Of a stretch of DNA of 64,000 nt, positions 34,300-42,702 are shown piece by piece (the first letter of the stretch is position 1; every line of letters begins with the position of its first letter). The notes under the pieces are model-generated. The model had not been told where the DNA came from, made no database searches, and worked only from the letters and a program-made list of their open reading frames with translations. A program made the position numbers and the translations under genes. The DNA comes from Chromatiaceae bacterium (GTDB lineage Bacteria; Pseudomonadota; Gammaproteobacteria; Chromatiales; Chromatiaceae): positions 62,001 to 126,000 of the forward strand of contig JACKMP010000004.1 in the NCBI GenBank assembly GCA_024235315.1, given 5' to 3'.

Positions 34300-35033
34300 C
34301 GGCAGGCTACCGCGGCGAGTACTTTGCGTGCCTGCGCCATGCCGGAATCGAGAAAGTGCTCGATCTCGGCCATCGTGATCGGGCCGTCTGTCTTGCCCGC
34401 CGCCCAGTTGACGCTGAGCGCAAGACACGCATAACAAAGGCCGAGTTCGCGGGCCAGTGCGGCTTCCGGCATGCCGGTCATCCCTACCATGTCACAGCCG
34501 TCGCGCTCCAGGCGCTCAATCTCGGCCCTGGTTTCGAGACGCGGACCCTGCGTGGCCGCATAGGTGCCGCCGTCCTTCACCGGGACACCGATACCATCCG
34601 CCGCAACCAGGATGTCGTGGCGCAGCGCCTCGCAATAGGGGTCGGTGAAATCGATATGAGTGACGCTGCTCAGGTCCTTCTCGAACAATGTGTGATCCCG
34701 GCCCCAGGTGTAATCGATGATCTGGTCCGGTACGCACAGCACACCCGGCGCCAGTGCCGCGGTGATGCCCCCGACGGCGGCGACACCGATCACCTGTCCG
34801 ACCCCGGCTTCTTTCAACGCCCACAGGTTGGCGCGGTAGTTCACGCGATGCGGTGGCACCGTGTGTGCGCTGCCATGCCGCGGCAGGAATACGATTGGAC
34901 TGCCGTCGACATGGCCGAAGGTCAGGGGCGCCGAGGGATCACCATAGGGGGTGGTGACGACCTCCTGCCGGTCCACGTCGAGCGCTGCCAGCCGTGTCAG
35001 ACCTGATCCACCGATGATGCCGAGTGCCTGCAC
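34296..35033 (-). CDS. S-methyl-5'-thioinosine/purine phosphorylase (MTAP/PNP family)
   Basis: A 245-residue nucleoside phosphorylase. It has the GIIGGSGL phosphate loop at residues 6-13, FLPRHGSAHTVPPHRVNYRANLW and the MVGMTGMPEA segment of the MTAP/PNP fold. Length, partners and gene context match the S-methyl-5'-thioinosine phosphorylase group of pseudomonads, which releases hypoxanthine. The start is GTG 35033; the ORF is longer, but the family begins with this VQALGIIGGSG segment. It lies directly downstream of HPRT, which would reuse the hypoxanthine. Substrate preference (thioinosine versus thioadenosine) cannot be told by eye. Confidence 0.86.
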   Translation of the reverse strand: MQALGIIGGSGLTRLAALDVDRQEVVTTPYGDPSAPLTFGHVDGSPIVFLPRHGSAHTVPPHRVNYRANLWALKEAGVGQVIGVAAVGGITAALAPGVLCVPDQIIDYTWGRDHTLFEKDLSSVTHIDFTDPYCEALRHDILVAADGIGVPVKDGGTYAATQGPRLETRAEIERLERDGCDMVGMTGMPEAALARELGLCYACLALSVNWAAGKTDGPITMAEIEHFLDSGMAQARKVLAAVACR

Positions 35034-35061
35034 TGTTCCGGGTCTCCGTTTCGATGCCCAG

Positions 35062-35616
35062 CTACTCCGCCACGGCGTAGATGCCGGGCGCATTTCGCCA
35101 ATACCCTTTGTAGTCCATACCGTACCCGAATACGTAGCGGTCAGGGACACTCAGGCCTATGTAATCGACTGGCGGGCGCACACCACGGCCGTGTTCCTTT
35201 CGCACCAGCACTGCTGCGCGCACGCTCGCCGGCGAGTGCTGGCGGCAATAGCGGATGATTGCATCCAGCGTGTAACCCTCGTCGAGTATGTCATCGATGA
35301 TCAGCAGGTCCTTACCCGCCAGCGACTGTACCGGTTCAACTTTCCAGTGCAGCTGATCGCCGGTGGTGCGTTCGCGATAGCGGCTGGCATGCAGGTAGTC
35401 CACACGCAGCTGCACGTCGAGTCTCGGCAACAGGATACCCGATGCCACCAGACCGCCGTTCATCACGCAGATCAGGAGGACATCGCCACCGTGCAAATCC
35501 CTGTTGATTGCCGTTGCCATGCGGTCGAATGCGGCCTCTACCTCGGCCTTCGTGTACAGGCAGTCCGCCTGTCGCATCACTGCTGCGGCCTCTTCACGCC
35601 GCGCTTCGTCGTTCAT
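35062..35616 (-). CDS. hpt: hypoxanthine-guanine phosphoribosyltransferase
   Basis: A 184-residue purine salvage enzyme that joins hypoxanthine or guanine with PRPP to give IMP or GMP. The PRPP-binding motif is present as LLIIDDILDEGYTLDA (about 103-119), and the purine-side hood segment follows (LVRKEHGRG). The start is ATG 35616, overlapping the NagZ stop as ATGA. The following phosphorylase can make hypoxanthine, so the pair forms a short salvage line. Confidence 0.92.
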   Translation of the reverse strand: MNDEARREEAAAVMRQADCLYTKAEVEAAFDRMATAINRDLHGGDVLLICVMNGGLVASGILLPRLDVQLRVDYLHASRYRERTTGDQLHWKVEPVQSLAGKDLLIIDDILDEGYTLDAIIRYCRQHSPASVRAAVLVRKEHGRGVRPPVDYIGLSVPDRYVFGYGMDYKGYWRNAPGIYAVAE

Positions 35617-36671
35617 ATCGGTGCTTCCAGATTCAGTGCGAGGTTGGTCTGGGCCGTCAACTGTGCTGCCAGCTCGACCGCATGGTGCCAGCGTCTGTCC
35701 TCGTGCAGCCTGTCGAGCCGGCGCGCCGGACGCCCGTGCAGTCGAATCATCCGTGACTGCGCCACCGGGTCGTGGTAGTTGCGCAGTCGTTCCAGAACCT
35801 CGTCCGCACCCGGGGGATCATTGCAGACCAGCACCATGTCACAACCGGCGTCCAGCGCGGCCTGCGCGCGGTCGCCGTGACAACCTGCATGCCCGGCGGC
35901 GGCCATGCTCAGATCGTCACTGAAGATAACGCCCTGGAAACGCAGCCTGCCGCGCAGCACGTCCTGCAGCCAGAAACGCGAGAACCCTGCCGGCTGGTCG
36001 TCGCACGAGGCGAAGATCACATGCGCCGGCATGATGCCCTCCAGGCCATTGTCGATCAGGCGGATGAACGGTTGCAGATCCTGCTGCATCAGGGCATCGA
36101 GGCTGCGCCCGTCGATCGGCAGATCGAGATGCGAGTCGGCAGTGACGCCGCCATGCCCGGGAAAGTGCTTGCCGACGCTGACCATGCCGGCCTCGCGTGC
36201 GCCCAGCATCCAGGCCCCCGCCAGCTGGCTGACCGTATCCGCCCCGGCGGCAAAAGCGCGGTCGCCGATCACGCTGCTGATGCCGTGGTTCAGGTCGAGC
36301 ACCGGCGCAAAACTGAAATCGACACCAAGTGCCCGCAGTTCGGCTGCCATCAGCCAGCCCATCTCGTGCGCGGCGCGGCGAGCCGTCTGCATATCGTTAC
36401 CGCAGCGTTGTGCAAAAGCAGCGGCGGCGGGCAGGCGGGTGATGCCCTCGCGGAAACGCTGCACACGGCCACCTTCCTGGTCGACCGCAATCAGCAGGTG
36501 CGGTGACCGCAGCTCATGAATCTCCTGCACCAGCCGATATAGCTGCTGCGGCGACGCGAAGTTGCGACTGAACAGGATCACCCCGCCAGTGGCCGGGTGC
36601 AGCAGGCGCCCACGGTCCTCGGCCGTGATCGCCGTCCCGAGCAGATCGATCATGACCGGTCCATGCAGCAT
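35613..36671 (-). CDS. nagZ: beta-N-acetylhexosaminidase NagZ
   Basis: A 352-residue cytosolic glycosidase (GH3) that removes N-acetylglucosamine from anhydromuropeptides during cell-wall recycling. The GH3 signature KHFPGHGGVTADSH (about 165-178) includes the catalytic His, and the Asp nucleophile lies in FSDDLSM (about 245-251). The frame includes an extra GTG start at 36674, but the ATG at 36671 is preferable. Its stop overlaps the HPRT start, so the recycling enzyme and salvage enzymes share an operon. The peptide transporter and a YkuD protein follow within 1.5 kb. Confidence 0.94.
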   Translation of the reverse strand: MLHGPVMIDLLGTAITAEDRGRLLHPATGGVILFSRNFASPQQLYRLVQEIHELRSPHLLIAVDQEGGRVQRFREGITRLPAAAAFAQRCGNDMQTARRAAHEMGWLMAAELRALGVDFSFAPVLDLNHGISSVIGDRAFAAGADTVSQLAGAWMLGAREAGMVSVGKHFPGHGGVTADSHLDLPIDGRSLDALMQQDLQPFIRLIDNGLEGIMPAHVIFASCDDQPAGFSRFWLQDVLRGRLRFQGVIFSDDLSMAAAGHAGCHGDRAQAALDAGCDMVLVCNDPPGADEVLERLRNYHDPVAQSRMIRLHGRPARRLDRLHEDRRWHHAVELAAQLTAQTNLALNLEAPI

Positions 36672-36727
36672 CACAACGGACCCCGACGCACCTTGAACAA
36701 TGGACTCAACACAGGTTTCGGCTCTTC

Positions 36728-37150
36728 ATGAAAGGTATCCCCGCAAAGCAACTCGTTACGCGCGCTGCCATGCTGTTGGCAGCGGTCCTCATCATCGCGT
36801 GCCCGGTACTGGGCGCAGATGGTGAGGAACCACCTGTCGAGATCGGCTACTACGCCCTCACCCCGTCGATTGTCAGCAACCTGAGCGGTGGACCGAAATA
36901 CATCCGCTGCGACGTCCAGCTGATGACCCGCAATGCCCAGACCCTGCCGCAGATCGAACTGCATGCAGCCGCGCTGCGCCATGCCATTCTAATGCTGATC
37001 GCCGGGGAAGACGGCAATCAACTGAAGAGTCGCGAGGGCAAGGAGGCGCTGCGCACCAGGGCATTGGCATCGGTACAGGCGCAACTCAAGGACCTTACCG
37101 GGGAAACCCTCGTCGACGACCTGTTCTTCACCAACTATTACGTGAAGTGA
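36728..37150 (+). CDS. FliL-family protein with N-terminal signal, outside a flagellar operon
   Basis: A 140-residue protein. The N-terminal hydrophobic stretch (RAAMLLAAVLIIACPVLG) is followed by the FliL core: YYALTPSIVSNL, then KYIRCDVQL, HAAALRHAILMLI and a C-terminal DLFFTNYYVK, matching the end of FliL. FliL supports the flagellar motor. This gene has no flagellar neighbours and starts 57 bases from NagZ on the other strand. Such stand-alone relatives occur in many gammaproteobacteria, with unknown roles. Its 3' end overlaps the convergent permease gene by 23 bases. The start is ATG 36728. Confidence 0.82.
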   Translation: MKGIPAKQLVTRAAMLLAAVLIIACPVLGADGEEPPVEIGYYALTPSIVSNLSGGPKYIRCDVQLMTRNAQTLPQIELHAAALRHAILMLIAGEDGNQLKSREGKEALRTRALASVQAQLKDLTGETLVDDLFFTNYYVK

Positions 37151-37922
37151 CATCGAAGCGGTCACGCAGCGCATCACCGAACAGATTCGCCGCCAGCACG
37201 ACCAGAAACAACGCCATGCCGGGCGCCACGACGAGGTGTGGCGCCACCAGCAGGTAACGTACACCATCGCGTATCATCCCTCCCCACGAGGCATCGGGCG
37301 CCTGGATACCCAGCCCCAGGAACGAAAGCCCCGCCTCGGCCACCACGGCACCGGCCACACCGAAACTGGCCTCGACCCAGACCGGGGCCATCACCAGCGG
37401 CAACAGATGCCGGCGCATGATCGTCAGGTCCGAGCTGCCCAGCGCAGCCGCCGCGAGCACATGGTCACGCTGGCGCAACGACATCACCTGCACCCTCACC
37501 AGGCGCGCATAGCCGACCCAGCCCATCACCGCCAGCGCAATGATCACGTTATCGATGCCGGGGCCGATCATCGCCGCCATCGCGATCGCCAGCAGCATGC
37601 CGGGAAAAGCAAGGAATATCTCGATGACGCGGCTGATCAGACGGTCGGTGACACCACCGAAATAGCCGGCGACCAGCCCCACTGCGATCCCGATCAGCGC
37701 CGATATCGTCACCGTGGTCAGCGCCACGAGCAGCGATACGCCGGCCCCTGAAAGCAGGCGATCAAGCACCGGTCGCCCCAGTTCATCGGTACCCAGCCAA
37801 TGATCGGTCGAGGGCGTTGCCAGGATCTCGGGCAGCGACACCCGATAGGGCTCGATGACCGGCAGCAGGCCGACGACCGCCATCGACAACCATGCCAGGA
37901 GAATGAGGGACGAGGTTCGCAT
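37128..37922 (-). CDS. peptide ABC transporter permease (DppC/OppC type)
   Basis: A 264-residue inner-membrane permease. The N-terminal helix is followed by a periplasmic segment with HWLGTDELGRPVLDRLLSGA, the DppC hallmark, then five more helices with the EAA loop (VEASFGVAGAVVAEAGLSFLG). The start is ATG 37922, which overlaps the stop of the DppB-type gene (TAATG). The ABC set here has a binding protein and two permeases but no ATPase gene nearby; the ATPase is probably elsewhere or shared. The 3' end overlaps the FliL-like gene by 23 bases. Confidence 0.9.
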   Translation of the reverse strand: MRTSSLILLAWLSMAVVGLLPVIEPYRVSLPEILATPSTDHWLGTDELGRPVLDRLLSGAGVSLLVALTTVTISALIGIAVGLVAGYFGGVTDRLISRVIEIFLAFPGMLLAIAMAAMIGPGIDNVIIALAVMGWVGYARLVRVQVMSLRQRDHVLAAAALGSSDLTIMRRHLLPLVMAPVWVEASFGVAGAVVAEAGLSFLGLGIQAPDASWGGMIRDGVRYLLVAPHLVVAPGMALFLVVLAANLFGDALRDRFDVTSRNSW

Positions 37923-38845
37923 TACGCCCTCTCGCGGATGCGTGGATCCAGCCATGCAGCGAGCGTGTCACTCAGGCGATTCACCAGTACGTAGCTCAGG
38001 GCGATGAACAGCACGACACCCTGTACGACCGGGTAATCCCGCTGACGGATCGCATCGACCAGCAGTGAGCCGATGCCAGGCCAGGAGAAGACGACTTCGG
38101 TGATCACGGCGCCGGCAAGCAGGCCGCCGAGCTGAAGGCCCAGCACCGTAATGACCGGCAGCATCGCGTTGGGAAGACTGTGACGCAGCATCACCGCGCC
38201 TTCGCTCAGCCCTTTGCAGCGCGCCGTGCGCAGGAAGGGTTGGGACTCGATCTCGAGCAGACTGCTGCGCATCATGCGTGTGGTGATCGCGGCCATCGAC
38301 AGGCCGAGGGTGATCGCCGGCAGTACCAGGCTGCCGGATTCGAGATTGCCGCTGACCGGAGTCCAACCGAGATAGACGGAAAACAACAGTACCAGCAGCG
38401 GACCCAGCCAGAAGTTGGGAATCGACACCCCGACCAGCGCGAACGTCTGCGCCAGGCTGTCTGGCCAGCGCCCCCGGTGGCGCGCGGCGATGATGCCCAG
38501 CGGCATTGCGATCAGCAGCACCAGCACGAATGCCGCCGCCGCCAGTTGCAGGGTCGCCGGCAGTCGCTGCCTTATCAGGTCTGTGACCGGCTGCAGTCGG
38601 ACCAGCGAGTCCCCAAGGTCGCCATGCGCCAGGTCGACATAGAATTTCAGCCAGCGTTCCGGCAATGGCCGGTCGAGGCCAAGGGCGGCACGCATCGCTT
38701 CGCGATCGGCCGCCTGAGCCGACTCGCCGAGCACCACGTCGACCGGGTCACCGGGGATCAGCACCAACAGCAGAAACACCAAAGTGCTGACGCCGAACAG
38801 CACGATCAGGGTGTCGATCAGCTGTGAGATCAGCCTAACGGTCAT
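37922..38845 (-). CDS. peptide ABC transporter permease (DppB/OppB type)
   Basis: A 307-residue inner-membrane permease with six predicted membrane helices. The family opening TLVFLLLVLIPGDPV (about 21-35), the conserved LGLDRPLPERWLKF segment and the GVSIPNFWLGPLLVLLF and WPGIGSLLVDAI sequences are all typical. It is partner to the DppC-type gene just downstream. A repeat (38864-38914) separates it from the upstream YkuD gene. Substrate is unknown; neighbouring NagZ and YkuD genes hint at murein peptides. Confidence 0.9.
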   Translation of the reverse strand: MTVRLISQLIDTLIVLFGVSTLVFLLLVLIPGDPVDVVLGESAQAADREAMRAALGLDRPLPERWLKFYVDLAHGDLGDSLVRLQPVTDLIRQRLPATLQLAAAAFVLVLLIAMPLGIIAARHRGRWPDSLAQTFALVGVSIPNFWLGPLLVLLFSVYLGWTPVSGNLESGSLVLPAITLGLSMAAITTRMMRSSLLEIESQPFLRTARCKGLSEGAVMLRHSLPNAMLPVITVLGLQLGGLLAGAVITEVVFSWPGIGSLLVDAIRQRDYPVVQGVVLFIALSYVLVNRLSDTLAAWLDPRIRERA

Positions 38846-38863
38846 ACCTGACAGCCATCACCT

Positions 38864-38914
38864 TTTCCCTCACTCCTGCCGTCTCCCGCCTGCGGGGAGA
38901 CGGGGCTGAGGATA
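38864..38914. repeat. diverged family-A palindromic repeat
   Basis: CCCTCACTCCTGCCGTCTCCC pairs with GGGGAGACGGG in the intergenic space between the DppB and YkuD genes. It resembles the repeats in the restriction locus but with base changes in the arms. Confidence 0.7.
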
Positions 38915-38932
38915 CGCTCCGCGAGTTTCACG

Positions 38933-39448
38933 TTAATCATCGTGACTGTTGCCTTGTTCGTCGATCAGCACCCGGGTGCCGACATCGACCTGTTCGAACA
39001 GATCGACCAGGTCGGCATTACGCATTCGGATACACCCGTGTGATTCAGGCGACCCCATTGGCAGGCTGTCCGGGCAACCGTGGATATAGATGAAGCGCCT
39101 CAGGGTGTCGCAGTCACCGCCGCGGTTGCGTCCGGGTTCACAGCCGGTCAGCCACAAGATGCGCGTCAGGATCCAGTCTCGCTGTGGCTGGCTGCGGGCG
39201 AGCTGCTCGCTGTATACCTCGCCAGTCGGGCGCCTCGCCGCAAACACGCTGTTGACCGCACAACCATCGCCGATCTTGATGCGGACACGATGTTCCCCGC
39301 GCGGCGTGCACTCGGAACCCGTCTGTTCACCGGGCCCGTTGCGCGCCGTCGACACCGGCCACCCTGCCACGCATGTCTTTCCATCGAACAACGACAGCCG
39401 TTGATGTGGGATGTCGATATGGATCCAACGCTCAGTTGCTCTGGACAT
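38933..39448 (-). CDS. YkuD-domain protein without signal peptide, possible L,D-carboxypeptidase
   Basis: A 171-residue L,D-transpeptidase-fold protein. The active site is intact: H123 in YIHGC and S136-H137-G138-C139 in PESHGCIRM. It starts with MSRATERWIHIDIP and has no signal peptide or membrane helix, unlike periplasmic L,D-transpeptidases. Cytosolic YkuD proteins (ElsL/LdcV type) act as L,D-carboxypeptidases that trim murein tetrapeptides for recycling. The gene lies between a peptide-binding lipoprotein and two permeases, overlapping the binding-protein gene by 17 bases, which fits that role. Specific activity is inference. Confidence 0.75.
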   Translation of the reverse strand: MSRATERWIHIDIPHQRLSLFDGKTCVAGWPVSTARNGPGEQTGSECTPRGEHRVRIKIGDGCAVNSVFAARRPTGEVYSEQLARSQPQRDWILTRILWLTGCEPGRNRGGDCDTLRRFIYIHGCPDSLPMGSPESHGCIRMRNADLVDLFEQVDVGTRVLIDEQGNSHDD

Positions 39449-40910
39449 GCGTCATCCTCGTGTTGGCCAGTGCACGGTAGTTGCCGTCGTGACCAGGCAC
39501 ATAACCCTCCAGTCCCCGTGCCACCGCGATATTCGACTCATACCACAGCGGCACATAGACCAAGTCGTCATGTACCCGCTGCTGCACGGCAGCATAGAGC
39601 TGCGCGGCCTGTGCCGGATCGGCACGCTCTGCACGTTCGATCAGTGCATCGACCTCGCCCGAGCGATAGCGGCCGCGGTTGGCGCCGCCGGGAGGCACCG
39701 ATTCACTGTGAAACGCATAGCGCAGGATATCGGGTGTATTCACGCCCACCCAGGCCAGGCTGTACATCTGAAATCGACCGGCCTTGATGTCGCCAAAGAA
39801 CGTGCCCCACTCGTAGCTGCTGACCTTCAGATCAATACCCACGGCCGCCAGCTGACTCTGCAGCACGTGCGCGATGCGCAGACGAAAGGGATCGGTCGAT
39901 GTCTTGTAGCTGAGCGTCAATGGATGCTGTTCATCGTAGCCCGCACGCCGCAGGTGGTCGCGCGCACGCTGTGGGTCGTAGCGGTATGCGAGCAGATCAC
40001 TCGCGCCGGCCCAATGCTGCGGACGCAGAACCGACTCGGCCTTGTGCGCGCGCCCACCGAACAGGTAACGGATGATCGCGTCACGGTCGATCGCGTGCGC
40101 GATGGCGGCCCTCACATCGCGGCTGGACAGCACCGCGTCATCGAGATTGAAACCGATATAGGCGAAGGTGGTGCCCGGCCCCTCCTCCAGAGTCAGACCG
40201 GACGTGCCCGCCAGATAGCCGTACAGCTCGCTGGGCAGGTCGTTCTGCAACAGGTGCGCCTCACCGCGCAGCAGCTTGAGGGTGCGCATCGTGGGATCGG
40301 CCACCGGCACCATTGCCACCTGTTGTCCGTCGCTGCGGCGGCGCAACAGCACGCCACCGTCGTCTCTCCATCCGACGAAGGCAAAGGGGCCACTGCCAAT
40401 GGGATGCCGACCCAGGTCGCGACCGGTCGCTGCCTGCGCCGGCACGATGCCGACCGTCAGACGGCTGACAAAAGACGGATCCGGCTTTTTCAGCAGGAAA
40501 TCCACGTCGCCATCGTTGACGACTGCCACCGTCCGGATGTTGGCCAGTGCGCCACCATGCGGTGAACCCAGCGTGGGATCGAGGAGACTGCGATAGGTCG
40601 CAGCGACGTCCTGTGCATCCGGCAGTCGACCGTTCCAGAACGGCGCACGTGATGGCAACAGGCTGAGGCGGTAGTGATCATTACCGAGCGCCCGCCATGT
40701 GGCCATCTGTGGCTGTGCCCTGCCCTGTTCGTCCAGGGTGACCAATCGATCATAGAGCAGCGCATTGGTGCGCTCCGAGACGGCGTCACCGGCAAGCCTG
40801 GGATCGAGCACGCTGGGCGCATTGGCGACAGCGAAAACGAGAATGTCGGTGTCCGGCGGCTTGCAGGCGACGAGTGACAGGTACAGGCAGATCACCGCCA
40901 GTCTTACCAT
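39432..40910 (-). CDS. peptide-binding lipoprotein of an ABC transporter (SBP_bac_5)
   Basis: A 492-residue periplasmic binding protein for oligopeptides. The N-terminal lipobox is LSLVACK, so Cys16 is the likely lipid site. Family motifs include APSVLDPRLAGDAVSERTNALLYDRL (about 31-56) and a PIGSGPFAF segment, and the C-terminal ESNIAVARGLEGY is typical. The start is ATG 40910. It opens the binding protein-YkuD-permease-permease gene set. Whether it takes murein peptides, as MppA does, cannot be read from sequence. Confidence 0.9.
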   Translation of the reverse strand: MVRLAVICLYLSLVACKPPDTDILVFAVANAPSVLDPRLAGDAVSERTNALLYDRLVTLDEQGRAQPQMATWRALGNDHYRLSLLPSRAPFWNGRLPDAQDVAATYRSLLDPTLGSPHGGALANIRTVAVVNDGDVDFLLKKPDPSFVSRLTVGIVPAQAATGRDLGRHPIGSGPFAFVGWRDDGGVLLRRRSDGQQVAMVPVADPTMRTLKLLRGEAHLLQNDLPSELYGYLAGTSGLTLEEGPGTTFAYIGFNLDDAVLSSRDVRAAIAHAIDRDAIIRYLFGGRAHKAESVLRPQHWAGASDLLAYRYDPQRARDHLRRAGYDEQHPLTLSYKTSTDPFRLRIAHVLQSQLAAVGIDLKVSSYEWGTFFGDIKAGRFQMYSLAWVGVNTPDILRYAFHSESVPPGGANRGRYRSGEVDALIERAERADPAQAAQLYAAVQQRVHDDLVYVPLWYESNIAVARGLEGYVPGHDGNYRALANTRMTHVQSN

Positions 40911-41371
40911 TGGCTGTACGGCTGTCTGCTCAGGTTGCTGTTGTAATAGCGCAGGTCGGCCGACACCTCCTCGCCGAGCCAGTCCGGTCGCTCGAATGCC
41001 TCATCGGCGTCTTCCAGTTCGATCTCCGCGATCACCAGGCCATCATTGTCACCGTGGAACTCGTCGATCTCCCATAGATGGCCTCCATAGCTGACATGAT
41101 GGCGCGTCTTGTCGATCATCGGACGAAGTGCAACGTGTTCCAGGATCTCGCGGGCGTCGCCGAGCGGTATCTCGTACTCGTACTCGAGCCGATTGATGCC
41201 GTCCAGCGTGTGCTTGATGTTGAGCTCGGCGGTATCGTCCATGATGCGGACCCTGACTGCCGATTTGTCACCGCGCAGCAGGTACCCCTGGACCATGCGA
41301 GCACTGTGGCTGACCGCATGACGCCAGGTGTCCGAGCGCAGCAGGAACTTGCGTTCGATCTCCCGGCCCAT
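40904..41371 (-). CDS. CYTH-domain protein (triphosphatase family)
   Basis: A 155-residue CYTH protein. The signature EIERKFLL (residues 4-11) is intact, and Arg/Lys/Glu residues occur in RVRIMDD, LEYEYEIP and LVIAEIELED, which line the tunnel of these enzymes. Short bacterial members hydrolyse inorganic tripolyphosphate; others make cAMP or cleave thiamine triphosphate. Length favours a tripolyphosphatase-like enzyme. The start is ATG 41371, overlapping the end of rlmD, and the stop overlaps the start of the binding-protein gene. Confidence 0.86.
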   Translation of the reverse strand: MGREIERKFLLRSDTWRHAVSHSARMVQGYLLRGDKSAVRVRIMDDTAELNIKHTLDGINRLEYEYEIPLGDAREILEHVALRPMIDKTRHHVSYGGHLWEIDEFHGDNDGLVIAEIELEDADEAFERPDWLGEEVSADLRYYNSNLSRQPYSQW

Positions 41372-42702
41372 CAGCGGCGCTCGAACAAGGCGATCGATTC
41401 CACGTGCGCCGTGTGCGGAAACATATCCATCACACCGGCACTGACCAGGCGGTAGCCGTGTTTACCCACCAGCTCACCGGCATCCCTCGCCAGGGTCCCC
41501 GGATAACATGAAACATAGACGATGCGCCTGACGCCCATTGCCGGCAGCAGAGGCAGCACCTGCAGCGCACCGCTGCGCGGTGGGTCGAGGAGCGCCTTGT
41601 CGAACTGCCGGGTCATCCAGGGTTCGGCCTGCAACTCGCCGTACAGATCCGCGGTGAAGAATTCGGCATTCGCAATGGCATTGCTTTCAGCGTTGCGTCG
41701 AGCGCGTTCGACCAGGCCGGCATCACCCTCCACACCGACCACCTGCCGGCAGTGGCGCGCGATCGGCAGCGTGAAATTGCCGATCCCGCAAAACAGGTCG
41801 AGGACATCGTCGTCGGTCCGCGGATCGAGCAGCTGCACCGCATGATCGATCATCTTGCGGTTGATGTCGGTGTTCACCTGGGTGAAGTCGCCGGGCAGGA
41901 AACCCAGTGTCACGGCATACGCCGGGAGTTCGTATCGCAGGTCGACAGGCTCACCCAGCGGACGCACCGTCTCAGGTCCGCCCGGTTGCAGATAGAAGAC
42001 GACGTCGTTCTCCTGCGCAAAGGCAAGCAACCGACGCCCGTCATCACTGCCCAGCGGGTCGAGGATGCGCAGGATCAGCACGCAGCGCTCGTCATCCATG
42101 GCCATCTCGATCTGCGGCAGACGCCGGCTGATACTCAGCGACTCGATCAGCGTGCTCAGCAGCGGCAGGATTTCACCCACCCGCGGATGCAGTACGTGAC
42201 ACATCTGTACGTCCGCAACGAAGCTCGACCCACGCTCGCGAAAGCCGACCAGCACCTTGCCCTTGCGCGCGACATCCTTGACGCCGAGGCGCGCCTTGCG
42301 CCGATAGCCCCAGGGCGAATCATTCATGATCGGCGGAAGCAGGGTATCCGGTGCGACACGCCCGATCTGGCGAAGATTGTCGATCAATACCGCCTGCTTG
42401 GCTTGAACCTGTGCTGCCGGGTCGAGGTGCTGCAGGCTGCAGCCACCACACACGCCGTACTGTGCGCAGCGTGGTTCCACGCGGACCTCTGAAGGCTGGA
42501 CGACCGCCACCACCTGTCCTTCGTCGTGGCTGCGTTTGCGGTTCAGATAGCGGAATGTCACGGTCTCACCGGGCAAGGCACCATGCACGAAGGTTGCCTT
42601 GCCTTCGACACGCGCCACGCCGCGGCCATCGTGCGACATGCTCTCGATCCGGGCCTCGAACTCGCCTTGCGGCAGGCTCGCACGACGGCGCCTTCGTCCC
42701 AT
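41371..42702 (-). CDS. rlmD: 23S rRNA (uracil(1939)-C(5))-methyltransferase RlmD
   Basis: A 443-residue RNA methyltransferase of the RumA/RlmD type. An N-terminal TRAM domain (about 12-70) and a 4Fe-4S site with Cys residues in RCAQYGVCGGC (about 79-89) and a later Cys are present. The catalytic domain has DLFCGIGNFTLPIA, the SAM loop, and DPPRSG followed by YVSCYPGTLARD with the catalytic Cys. It methylates U1939 of 23S rRNA in E. coli. The start is ATG 42702. The PolB-exonuclease-like gene is adjacent, an arrangement common in gammaproteobacteria. Confidence 0.94.
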   Translation of the reverse strand: MGRRRRRASLPQGEFEARIESMSHDGRGVARVEGKATFVHGALPGETVTFRYLNRKRSHDEGQVVAVVQPSEVRVEPRCAQYGVCGGCSLQHLDPAAQVQAKQAVLIDNLRQIGRVAPDTLLPPIMNDSPWGYRRKARLGVKDVARKGKVLVGFRERGSSFVADVQMCHVLHPRVGEILPLLSTLIESLSISRRLPQIEMAMDDERCVLILRILDPLGSDDGRRLLAFAQENDVVFYLQPGGPETVRPLGEPVDLRYELPAYAVTLGFLPGDFTQVNTDINRKMIDHAVQLLDPRTDDDVLDLFCGIGNFTLPIARHCRQVVGVEGDAGLVERARRNAESNAIANAEFFTADLYGELQAEPWMTRQFDKALLDPPRSGALQVLPLLPAMGVRRIVYVSCYPGTLARDAGELVGKHGYRLVSAGVMDMFPHTAHVESIALFERR

